A stretch of DNA of 64,000 bases from Bugulina stolonifera (Eukaryota; Bryozoa; Gymnolaemata; Cheilostomatida; Bugulidae): NCBI GenBank assembly GCA_935421135.1, contig OW285187.1, positions 25,234,429-25,298,428 on the forward strand, written 5' to 3'. The notes beneath the pieces were generated by a model. That model was not told where the DNA came from. It was given only the letters and a program-made list of their open reading frames with translations, and did no database searches. The position numbers and the translations under genes were made by a program. Positions 37,001 through 49,000 of this stretch are shown here, piece by piece. Each line of letters starts with the position of its first letter. Positions within the stretch are counted from its first letter, which is position 1.

Positions 37001-40000
37001 GTATGTTTAGCCTTTTGAGGGTTCCGGAGAAGCCGCATTTTGCACACTTGGAGTTGGGTTGGCTCCTCCTGGCCAACTCGTCTCGGGCTTGCTGTGTAGA
37101 GGTGCTTATCCACGGCTTAGTGGCTCCGGAATGCTGGGACGACTCGAGGGGCAGCTTGTCAGTGAGTCTATGTAACTTGACGCTGGCTAGCTTCAGTGTA
37201 GAGGTGACAGGAGGTGGAGTGGGGGGGGGGTGTGCCGTCTGGCGTGAGTGTCTTCCGTAGGGGAGAGATGTCTACAACATTCAATTCAGTTGATGTGTAG
37301 CCTCCGCCTTCCAACTCATGTTCTTTTCTGTGGAAATGTTCAGGGGAATCCTCCTCTGTCCCGACCGGTCTATGCCGAGTGGGGAGGGAGAGAGAATTCA
37401 TGCCTGACAGTTCCACAGGTGTGGGTTGTACCTCTAATTCTGGTTTGGTCCCTACTTGTTACACTGATATTTGCTTACCTTCAGCTGTGAAGACAGGCTG
37501 ACTGGAGTGACCCATACTGGAGGGAGTAGCCGTCTCGTCCATACGAGAAGGGGAAAGGATACGACTGCTGTTATTAGTTTCAGCTTCACCAGTGTCACGA
37601 GCAAGAGTGCAGAAGTTGTTACATGTAGGGGTACATGTACTTCGGTGAAGTGCTGGACGAGAAAGGACCACTCGTCTGTGAGCTGTCGTATTTATACTAG
37701 CCGAGGGATGAGCAATTTGCTCAATTGTAGGCAATGCCTCAGGCACATTTTCTTAGTTTGACTCGTCAAGTAAGCGCGGGAACGCGGCAATGTTTGCCTT
37801 CGATTGCTTCTCATCCGCTTCATGGGATTTTGAGAGTTCGGCAATCTGTATCTTCGGCTGAACTTGTTCGGCAATGCTGAATTCCGTGAAAGAGCATTTC
37901 GCTCTTTGTATATGAACTGCTGGCAGTATAGACTGTATCTCCGTCGCTGGGAATATGTCTTGGAGGTCGGCTACGCGGTACTTCGCGTCCTCTGGGCCAG
38001 GTCGGGCTATTGAAACTTGAACGTCCTTCGAGAGGTTCAGAGGTAGCTCTTCTGTTTGGTCCAGCACGGGTTGTCCCGTGTCGATCCTCAGGCCGCGGAC
38101 TTGGACTGTAGTGTTTGGCAGTTCTACACATGATAAGTCGTCCGTCGGGGTATATTGAGTTTGGTTGGGAATCAGTTGCTGACTAGTGTCGGGTCTGGGT
38201 GTGGCCAGATCCTGTTGGTCCTTCTGAGTTGAGGACGTGTCGGGGTTGCCTTGTGAGGTCTGGTCCGACTTAGTGGGACTGTTGAGTCGTCCTTTCAGCC
38301 TTGGGGGGTGATCTTTGATCACTTCTGTGGTGTCCGGCTTTGGGTGGAGTCGTTTCTTGCCTGGCTTTGGCCTAGTGGGTATAGGTTCGTCCACTGTGAC
38401 GGGTGTGGGTGACACCGTCGGCCTGACGTGTGTTTGGCTAGCTACACGTGGGGTTTTCCGTTTGGAGCGGCTACTCTTGTCTTTAGGCCTAGTGGGTATA
38501 GGTTCTTCCACTAAGACGGGTTCTGATGTGTCCGTCGGCCTCTGTGGACGACCATTGTGGTCTGGTCCACCTTCTCCTGGTTTGGCCTCAGTAGGAATGT
38601 GTTCATCTACTGGGACGGGTTCTGATGTATCCGTCGGCCTCTGTGGACGACCATTGTGGTTTGGTCCACCTTCTCCTGGTTCGGCCTCAGTAGGAATGTG
38701 TTCATCTACTGGGACGAGTTCTGATGTATCCGTCGGCCTCTGTGGACGACCATTGTGGTTTGGTCCACCTTCCTCTGGTTTGGTGTCTCTGTCGGTTTCA
38801 GTAGGAATGGGTACGTCTACTGAGACGGGTTCCGGTGTGACCGTCGGTCCGTCTTCCGTTTCTTGACATCTCTGTAAGAGGGTCTGTAGGGCTTTCCGTA
38901 GGAGGTCAGCGGGAAGCTCTTCTTGTTGTTTATGAGGATTGGTCCTGCGGTCGTGGTTCTGTAGGAAAGCTGTCCCAGTTTCGACCGCTTCTTCCATATC
39001 ATCGGGCTGTAACCATGTGTAGTACCAACGTAGGCCGTGGTTGTGGACCGTGAGGCAAAACTTCTCAAGGGTCCACTCGTCCAAAGATGCAGGGGGTGCT
39101 CCTTCAAAGGCTATCGCCATCAATCGGCGGATGAGAGCTGCATGCTCTTTGAGTGACGTATGGGCGAGCTGTTCCAGGGTGGACAGCTTCCAGCGGGCTT
39201 CTCTGGCAGATAGTCCATACTGCCCCCTCAGTCGGGAAAATATCTCTTCGACTGATCGGGGTCGTCCGCACTCTTGTGCGGGCCCGTGTAGGGCGGCTCT
39301 AAGCCGTATGAGGCGTGCTCTGTCATTCCAGTTGCAACGCTCTGCCATAGCGGTGAAGTCTTCTATGAAGAGTTCTACGTCCTCTTGTCCGTCATAGCTG
39401 AGTGTGTCGGGGTCCTGCTCCATGTGGTACATTACCTGCTGAAGCAGGTTCCTTATTCGGTCCATGTCGGTAGGGTGTCGGGTAGTGAGTTAAACTGCTT
39501 TGTTTTGTTAGGCTGGGTCGGCCTAGTCGACGTACTGAGTACCGTCAATCTATTCTGGATCCGAGGTCGGTCTTTGATTGAAGATCCGGCGTAGGTCGGG
39601 CTACATCCAGCGGAACCACGAGAATTATGGGTGCACTTTAGCGTTTGTCACCTTCTCGTAAAAAGGGTTCCCGGGTCCGAGTTCTTAATCGCCGTTGAAG
39701 TATCGAAGAGTGAGGTCGGTCGGGTTTCCCGAGGCCGAGGTCACCTTCCTTCGCTTCGTATCGTAAGAGTACGACCTTAGAATCCCACTGCTGCCACCAA
39801 TGTAATGGTTTCTGTGATTTGGTGCGGTCGTCCTTGGACGACTACCGACCCAGAAATGAAGCGCCTATGAGTGGTGCTAGGACTTCGCATTACATGAAAG
39901 ATCGAGCGGTCTCAGTAGCCCAATAACTACCAGAGACGACCCATCTGATCCCAAGTCTGACCTTCAGACTATACGTTGAAAGAGAGTGATCCGACCTAGT

Positions 40001-43000
40001 AGGCAGTTCGCTAAGCGAATGACCTGACAAAAGGAAGTGAAAGTCTCTGTATCAAGTATAGATGTGTCTTTATTGAAAGCCAAGTGAAGACTGAGACAAT
40101 GAACAGTGAAACAATGCCCTTTATATAGTATAAGGACTTCCGCCCGACGTAGTGTCGGGAAAAGACGACGCAAGGTCGTCCAGAAGTTGTGCAACAACAT
40201 GGCCGCCGGAAGCCCGACGGCTGACCCAAAATAGGTCGGGTTCTACAAAAGTTGCTTATAATGGTCCAATTCATGTACAAAATGAATATCAATGGATTCT
40301 GAGAGGTCGGGCCTCTGTACATGGGGATAAAAGGCATTAAAAGACTTAGTAATAATGATACAAGTATATACAATAACATAGAGTAAAGTACAAGCAGATA
40401 TATACATGTATGTGCACACAATAATGAGTGTCAGGTGTAGGCGACGACTGTGCGTACCATTACAATATTAGCTATAATTGACATGTTTAACTGTGTGATT
40501 AATTTAATAAATATGGCTCATCAGCGCCTTGACAAGCTACAGTACTGCTGCTCATATGAGCCTCTATAATTGTACTATTATGTTATGGCATACATGTTCA
40601 CCTACATTGATAAAATGCAAATGAACAACCGCTATTTCTAAAAAATAATTTGGTGCAGTGCAATATTTAATATTATTGTCTATGTTGCCTATAAGGGGTC
40701 AGTTACTCAGCTACTTGAGCCAATACCAAGTGACTATGACAAATCTCGTCTCCTGTGGGAATATGACACAGATCTGGAGAGTGACGAGCCTTGGGTGGAT
40801 ACTGGCGATACAATTGACCAAACATTGGACAACCTCCAAGACTTCACCAACTCTAAACTTCAGAAGCAAACCGTATGTTATCTGTACTATCTCTACTTTC
40901 TTTATGTTCGTTTTGAATTCTATGTACAGTATGAGAAGCAATACAATACAGAAATCAGAAATATTGTACCGTGCACTGTGTAGAAAGATAATAGGTGAAG
41001 AAAACCTATTGTGCAAAGTATATAGTGTATACATGTACATGTACACCACAAATTCACTGTTCATAATATGAGGTTTGTTATGTAAAAATATGTTCAAATC
41101 GTGTCACTGGTGTTGGCTAGCTCAAATCATGTGAACCATTTGTGTACAGTTGTCAAGCCTTGGTTAACATCCTGTCGAAACTCCTCTGGTTATTGGTGCT
41201 AGTTATGTATGGTTAACTCGCTTTTATGTTATGTTATTTTATGTTACGTTACGCTACGTTATGTTGGTATAAATACATACACTTCTCATTGTAGTCATTA
41301 GAAACTACTCTTCCATTAACTGAGCATATTCTTAACACTGTATGTTTATATATAGTCACGATCAGTGGTCTCTAAAGGTCTGGAAAGTGTTGAGAAGATA
41401 ACGAAGGCAGTTCTCAACAACAAAGTTCCAGGAGACCATCCTATTGAGGTGGAAAGAGCAAATCTCTATGTTCTGATATATAAAGAACTGGCCAGTAGAC
41501 TTAGTAACAGAACATTTAGCTCTGGACGGGCAGTTGCTCACGTGCCAATATTCTGTGAGCTTCTGCTTCAACATTGTACAGAAAAGGAGGATAGCTCCAG
41601 CGAGAAAGTCATTTCTCTCTCAGTAAGACTAAGAGTGTTGTTCTTATATTTTGGAAGACTTTTCCACAACCGGATCTAACCTGCTTATGTGTATGTGTTA
41701 TAACTGGTCATAAAGTGGGAACACAAGTTGAAAATGCAATGTGTATTTAACTTGATAATGTTAATTAAAATGTTAGAAATGAGGGTACAATAAAGTCTAC
41801 ATAATTTAACCAACTCGAATCTCAATGATACACACTATAATACATGTAGGCATTCCTTTAGAATTACAGGTACAGTGTGCCTACTGGATTCATTCTACTT
41901 GTAATCTTACACAGATATATTGTAAAGGTACATTTCTGTTTTTGCAGAATGTTGTACTGAAAAACAACCCATTTCTGTACGAGTCCCTGATGCAAGACTT
42001 TAAACAGTCCAATATCCAGCATAGTACGTCAGTATCTAAGAGCTCGGCTGCCATCTTACTTGACTATTTCAATGAAGAAGGAGAGAAACTTCCTATAACA
42101 CAGACCTTATCCCCAGTATGTTGGTTTATATGCCGAGTGTCTATATTACGGTAATGTTATGTGCAGTGAGTTATGTGGGATCAGTTACGTGCGGTGAGTT
42201 ACGTGCGGTGAGTTACGTGCGGTGAGTTACGTGCGGTGAGTTACGTGCGGTGAGTTACGTGCGGTGAGTTACGTGCGGTGAGTTACGTGCGGTGAGTTAC
42301 GTGCGGTGAGTTACGTGCGGTGAGTTACGTGCGGTGAGTTATATGTAATGTATATGTTACTTTTTCACTAATGTCTAATGAGTACTAATATCCAATATTT
42401 ATGCAGATTGAAATTCTACCAACAAGGGAATATTTATCCTGTCAAGTTGATTACTATGTGGTTAGTTTCTACTTATGCAAATTGTATAATTTTCAGGTAA
42501 GGCTCCTCCTACCCCACCAATACACAAGCGATGCCAACGGCACAAGATTCACTAGGAAGACGGTACCAAACTCGAGGTTAAATATTTTGGTTTCGGAGAT
42601 AATATCGGTGCAGGCAGTGAATATATCCCTGGTTGTGGAGTTCACTAACGTCACTGACTATGACTATCTACTCGTATTTGTGAGATACGACAAGAAACCA
42701 GACCTCTCTACCAACACCTATGATGTGAAGTACCTTGTTGATGTCAAAGGTAGTTATTATTAGATCTTAGTACTGTTTAGGCATACTTGCTAAGTTCCAC
42801 TGGTAGAAATGAGAGAGATTCACCATTTTGTTTGGGGGTGGGCAGTTTGGGTGCGCGGACACCGAGATCTTCATAGAAAAATGAAGGAGTCTCCTGCACT
42901 ATCAGGGAAACTTGACGAGTATGTTTTTATGGATTATGTATGCTCTACAATTTTCTATTATTTGTATTATACATGTCCTGAGGCTATGCTGTGAGTGCAT

Positions 43001-46000
43001 GTGAGCATGTGCACAAACATCTAATGGTGACGAGATATTAAAAATCATGAAGAAATGTAAAACAACTTTCCATGTACCCGTGCAATGTAATATTTATTAG
43101 TATATCGAGTGTGTATAATAGATATAATATAACATTGGTACATGCACTCTGATTTCCTAACAGGTGTGTGCAGGTTCTAACATGTAATATACATGTATGT
43201 GTACAATATTGTCTATTGCAGGTGCCCCCTTACAAGGAGAGCATATGGGATGCTACAGAGATGGAACACCAAGTGCTATCCAGGGAGCCAGAGTGTTTAC
43301 TGTCAGATCCTCTAGGCGTGTTGAGATGTGTCTAGAGATATGCTCGGCACATGGTATTCTCTCCCTATACATACAATACTGTGCACACAGCTAACCTGAT
43401 TATCTGTAGACTTAGGACCCAGGTTCAAGTTCTACACACTTTTATAATGATATCAACTTCACTTTGATAAATAGAATGGCAAAATGCTTGATAGAGATTA
43501 AAATAAAACATAACTAGCGTACAACTGCACATTTACTTCGCTATGCTAAACACCATAATATTTTGTATACTTGCTAAGGCTTTTTTATCGTTGTGTTCTT
43601 ATGAATTAAGATGCATATCATAAATGTGTTATAATTCATAAAGCTACCACAGTGAAACAGAAATCACCTGTTGTTATTTATGATTACCCATGGACCTCAA
43701 TGTAGCAGGTACCTCGTTTTATTGGATGCTCATTGGTTTGATTGGCCTTCCTGTTGAGGGTGTTTATTATTAAAGTGCTATGAAAATTATACTGTTTATA
43801 TACAGTCATATCAGCTTGTAACTGAATATCGCACTGTTGTATAACAGGGTTCAGGTTTGCTGGGTTACAACCAGAGGATGAGTGCCATTGCGGTAATGAG
43901 TTAGACACTGATGAACAGGTTGATGCAGGTGAATGTGACATCCCATGCTCCAGTTTAAAAGAGCAGAGTTGTGGTGGAAAAGAGAGAAATTCTGTTTATT
44001 CTACTGGAATAGGTAAAGTCTGGTTCTATCATGTATACTAATTTATTTGCGCAGTTACTAACTTGTGGTTAATTTTAATAATTATGTATCTGTAAACATC
44101 ATGGCTATTATTAAGACATATCTTTAGTTTAGGCTATGTGCATGCATGTACATGTTTTTTAATTTAACTTGCATTTAATTAGAAGTTGTCTTTTCTTTGG
44201 ATGCAGAGAAAGGACAATTCCTAATAAAGTTGATATTAGAAATACATGTACAATGTACTAGTCTATTTGATTCTAATAAAACAGATTTGACATGTTTTTG
44301 CTTTGTTTTCTAAGCGTATATTGTAACATGTATTTTTGAATAGCACAACAATAATGTTATAGGTGGAAGGTTCGGAAAGTATTGCATTGTGGTAATGTTT
44401 ATGTTATGCAGACGATGAAGGCTACTCATCTGTCATCACAGTAAACCAAAGTATTGTACAAGGAAGAACAGGAAACTTCTATGTCAGCTTTGCTCCACTT
44501 CCTGTTGGAGTGAGTTCCATAGATGGTGTCACTGACTACGGGAAGGTGTTAGTAGCAAATGCTACCTTTGAGTATAGTGTGAGAGCTAACACTATTGGAT
44601 GTTACTTCTATGATGAACGCACTGGTAGTATGTCCTCAGAAGGTTGTACTGTAAGTTTCCTACCATGCTACATAAATCTATTATGTACATACTTGTATAG
44701 CAAATTAAAATTATTCCATTACTAATAGTTTCCTGTAAAAGACGCTCATCAAATGGCTCTAAAATGGGTATCTATATTAGTACGAACAAAATTTTTGTGC
44801 TGCATAGTTTTGTATTAAATAATAGTGACTACATTGAAGAGATTTTCCATATATGCGTTTACTTATTATTTAATCACTAATACCAGACTATAGACTTTAT
44901 CGACACACAGATTACAGACGGATGTGTAAATTGCAAAATGCCTTTTTATGTCTTTCCTCTTTTATAACACTTACTGATACTATTTTGTCTAAAAATACCT
45001 GATATTCTCATTTTGCATTTGTTGACAGGTGGGAGCACAGTCTACTGAAAGTTCCATTGAATGCTTCTGTAATCATTTGACAACCTTCGCTAGTGGATTT
45101 CTTATTGCTCCAAATACCATTGACTTCACATCGCTTGATTTTGATCCAACCAAGAACCCAGTGATATACATAACTCTTGGCATCATTACAGGTTAGCAAT
45201 GTGTGAGAGATATTAACAAGTGCTTGCAGGTTAGCAATGTATAATAGCTATATAACTGGCAAGTGCTTGCAGGTTAGCAATGTGTAATAGCTATAACTGA
45301 CAAGTGCTTGCAGGTTAGCAATGTATGATAGCTACTAAAAAGTACTGAACAAACCGTCTTGATGATGTAGACATTCTTATGGTGGGAAGTAGTTACGTGT
45401 ATTTTATATCATATTGAGTAACTAACTCTTCAATATAATTTCTGATGAGTAATATCTTTGTACGCAAACATCCAATTTCATCCAATAGAATTTGTCATTG
45501 TAACAGATAATGGCAACATAAGGAATTAGTAATTTTTTCTGGGGTCAATCTTTTACTTGTTTGTATATCTACTCAATTTATAATATATCCTCAGCTTTGT
45601 ATACCATTCTGGCTGTCTGGGCAAGACGAGCCGATAGGAAAGATCTGCGTAAGCTGGGATGTATACCAATGAATAGCAACGATCCTCTCGACAAATACTT
45701 GTACGAAGTGAGAGTGACCACAGGCTCACGCAATGGGGCTGGAACCAAGTCTAATGTGAGCACATCGTTATATAAGTGATAGCAGGGTTTTTAGATTATA
45801 TTCTGTTTCTCTGAAGAAGCTTGATTCTTCAAAGTTGAGGCCAAAATAATTTTTGCCAGTTCTTTAGTTATTAAATGTTGTGTAAGTTGTACATATTGGT
45901 ACGCATTATGGATAATCAATATTAATGTGTACAAAATGCACAATATCTTATAACCATATTAGGTCTATCTGGTCGTATGTGGTGATCTGGACGAGACAGA

Positions 46001-49000
46001 CGTGAGACCTCTAAATGGAGGACGTAGAGAGATCCTTAAAAGAGGTCAGACAGACTCCTTCCTCATGGCCGTGCCTTGTCCACTGGGTCAACTGCAGTAT
46101 ATCCGAGTGTGGCATGACAACAGTGGTCCTAGCGACAGTGGTTCTTGGTTCCTCAACTACATAGTGCTGATGGATCTCCAGACACGTGAAAAGTACTATT
46201 TTGTAGCCAATAGATGGTTGGCTGTGGAGGAAGGGAATGGTGAGGTAGGCGATAGTTACCTGCACTTTTCCATACAATTTGTTCTCATGTATCACTCTCA
46301 GCCTAATGAATGATGATGGCCAAAGAAAAATGAAATCTTTGTGGAACATTTGCTCGAAATCATATACATGTATATAGCTTTTGTGGATGTTGATGTTATA
46401 ATATGAAAGCATTGATAAGTTTGAATCATTGCTATTCGTCTAACAAATTAGATAGACAAGGTGATTCCTGTGGCTGCAGATACGGATCTACTCAGCTTCT
46501 CCCATCTGTTTACTGAAACAACCAAGAAAGATCTTGCTGATGATCATCTCTGGCTATCCGTAAGAATTTTACTAACTTTAGAACATTTATTATTATCGTG
46601 GTCAAGCAAAAGTATAGTCTGCATGTCAATGTGACATGACAATGCTGTAGTTACATGTTAACATCCCCAATAGAAGCTGATAGTTTTGAAGTGTAGTCAA
46701 TAGTTTGGTGCATTATTTACACATTTCATCATGTGGTCATAAAAGAGTAATGTGTTGAAGGTATTCACACGTCCAGCATACAGCAGGTTTACTCGTCTCC
46801 AAAGAGTATCCTGTTGTCTTCTGCTGCTCATGCTCAGTATGGTGACTAGTGCCATGTTCTACGAGAAAGACGGCGTCCAATCAGTAGGTGTAGAGATTGG
46901 ACCATTCTCTCTCAGTGCTCAAGAGGTAATCTGTAGCAGTCTTCCTTTCATACAAGTGCTCAAGGGGTAATCTGTAGCAGTCTTCATTTTATACATGTAT
47001 CACCTTTATACAAAACTGGGGCCAAGAGTACTTTATTAATTAACCAATCATCATACAAGCACCTAGTCAATAATGTTTTGAATCAACTTTCTTTGCAGCC
47101 CTGTTTCATTTCAAGTCAATCATGTTTTATATATACTAATAGTATAGCATAGTATAGTACAGTACAGCATAGCACAGCGTAGCGTGGCATGGCATAGTCT
47201 AGTATCGCATAGTGTTCTATGACTTTTTGGTTGGTTGGCTGTATTGATATCTGACATATCACTCTCTGCTTCCCCTGTGCAGGTTGCCATCGGTTTCTAC
47301 TCCAACCTGATAGTGTTTGCTGTCTCTGTGTTAGTCATACAGCTGTTCAGAAGGTCAAGGTTGCGTCGCAAAAGACGGTCACCTTTGAACTTGGCAATTA
47401 GTGTCAACCAAGCACGAAATCAATCAGCTTACCCATACCAACAGGTGTTTATATTGTAGTTTATATTGTTCAGTTCATAATTGAATTTGCATGTTATCTT
47501 CGATATGTATGATTATATATTTTCAAATTGACAGCGCTAGTTTTATATCATGATATACAATCTATTATAGTTAAATTAAATTGTTTGAATTTTCGTTATG
47601 ACAGTTAAAATGTTGTCTATGCTCATGGGTGTTGGTTATATTGTGGAGTTATCCTCTTTATTTAGAGAAGACAAATTCATAATATTATTATTAACAGGTT
47701 AGGAATCGCATTCTACATGTGTGTAAAGATCTCAGGTCATGGTTGAAATAAAATTTTCTCTCTATTCTAAATAGGGTTATAGGTCAAGGTCGAAGTTGAC
47801 ACAAGGCAGACATAATGTCACTAATGATGATACAAACTCAGCACGGAATAAGCATGTTCAACGCAGGAAGCAGTTCATGTTTCCTTGGTGGTGCAGGTAA
47901 TAGTAAGGCTTTTTACTGTCGACTAACATAATATGCTTGCAGTGCAAATACTGATTGCTGAGGTTTGAACATAAAGACTTTGACAATATTTCACCATCTA
48001 AGCAAGCATGTTCACTTTACAGAGTTATTGCATGGCTCTTACTATGGATGGCTGTGGTGACCTGTGCGGTGTTTGTCTTCCTGTACAGCATAGACTTTGG
48101 TAACCGCAAGACATCTAAATGGCTGACATCTATGGTCATCTCCTTCCTGTCTAGCGTTCTTGTCACACAACCAGTTAAGGTTGGTCCACTTTCTAGACGT
48201 GTCATGTTTTCCAAATTTTCTAAACTCCCAACTTGGTTGTACTGTTGATTTTTATTATGACTTAGGTAGAGATAGCTTTTGAGAAATTATATTTTGATTG
48301 ATGTTCTAACACGAGTCAGAAAACTTGCCTTTGTAGGCTCATTGCTATAATTCAAAGTGGATTAATTAATATGGAGTCTACTTGTATCTGAGTTATCTGG
48401 TCTCAATAATCAACAATTTATTTTTACAGGTAAAATATGTACATGTCAACTACAAGTCATGCAAAATGTGTGGAAATAAGTTAACCAATAGGGATTTATC
48501 ACGTAACTGAAAGCCATACTCTTATTAGTGGGTAGCGATTTATTGATGACAAGAGGGCACAACTTCCAATATTGAATTATCCATCTAACTATTGACTAAG
48601 TGTTTATGTTTAGGTTGTTATTATGGCCATTGTGTTTGCACTGTTGACGAAGAATCCAGATATTGATGACGAGCAATTAGACGATGAAGAGGAGCTGCAG
48701 TTAGAATATGATGAAGAGTGGGTAAACTACAGTACCCCATGTAAGTGATATACACTACAGTACTACATGTAAGTGATATACACTACAGTACTCCATGTAA
48801 GTGATATACACTACAGTACTACATGTAAGTGATACACACTACAGTACTACATGTAAGTGATATACACTACAGTACTACATGTAAGTGATATACACTACAG
48901 TACTACATGTAAGTGATATACACTACAGTACTACATGTAAGTGATATACACTACAGTACCCCATGTAAGTGATATACACTACAGTACTACATGTAAGTGA

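Larger units (their letters stand above)
35326..40464 (-). mobile_element. LTR retrotransposon with gag but no pol (5.14 kb), antisense in polycystin intron 31
   Basis: Both LTRs are exactly 664 bp (35326-35989 and 39801-40464), TGTAATGG...CCATTACA. By eye they differ at 13 positions (about 2%), so the insertion is fairly young. A 4-bp ATAT duplication flanks the element. Read on the minus strand, the order is 5' LTR, tRNA-Leu-type primer binding site, a 335-nt leader, gag-like ORF, a broken middle stretch, zinc-finger-like ORF, polypurine tract, 3' LTR. I could find no reverse transcriptase, RNase H or integrase motif. The element should therefore depend on proteins from a relative (non-autonomous, TR-GAG/LARD-like). 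It lies antisense to the host gene and carries its own TATA box and AATAAA in the LTRs. Confidence 0.9.

Noticed and set aside
38315..38866. 183-codon plus-strand frame with repeated LCGRPLWFGPPSPG-type units
   Set aside because: It is the antisense shadow of the 99-bp repeats in gag; the gag frame is longer and has domain support.
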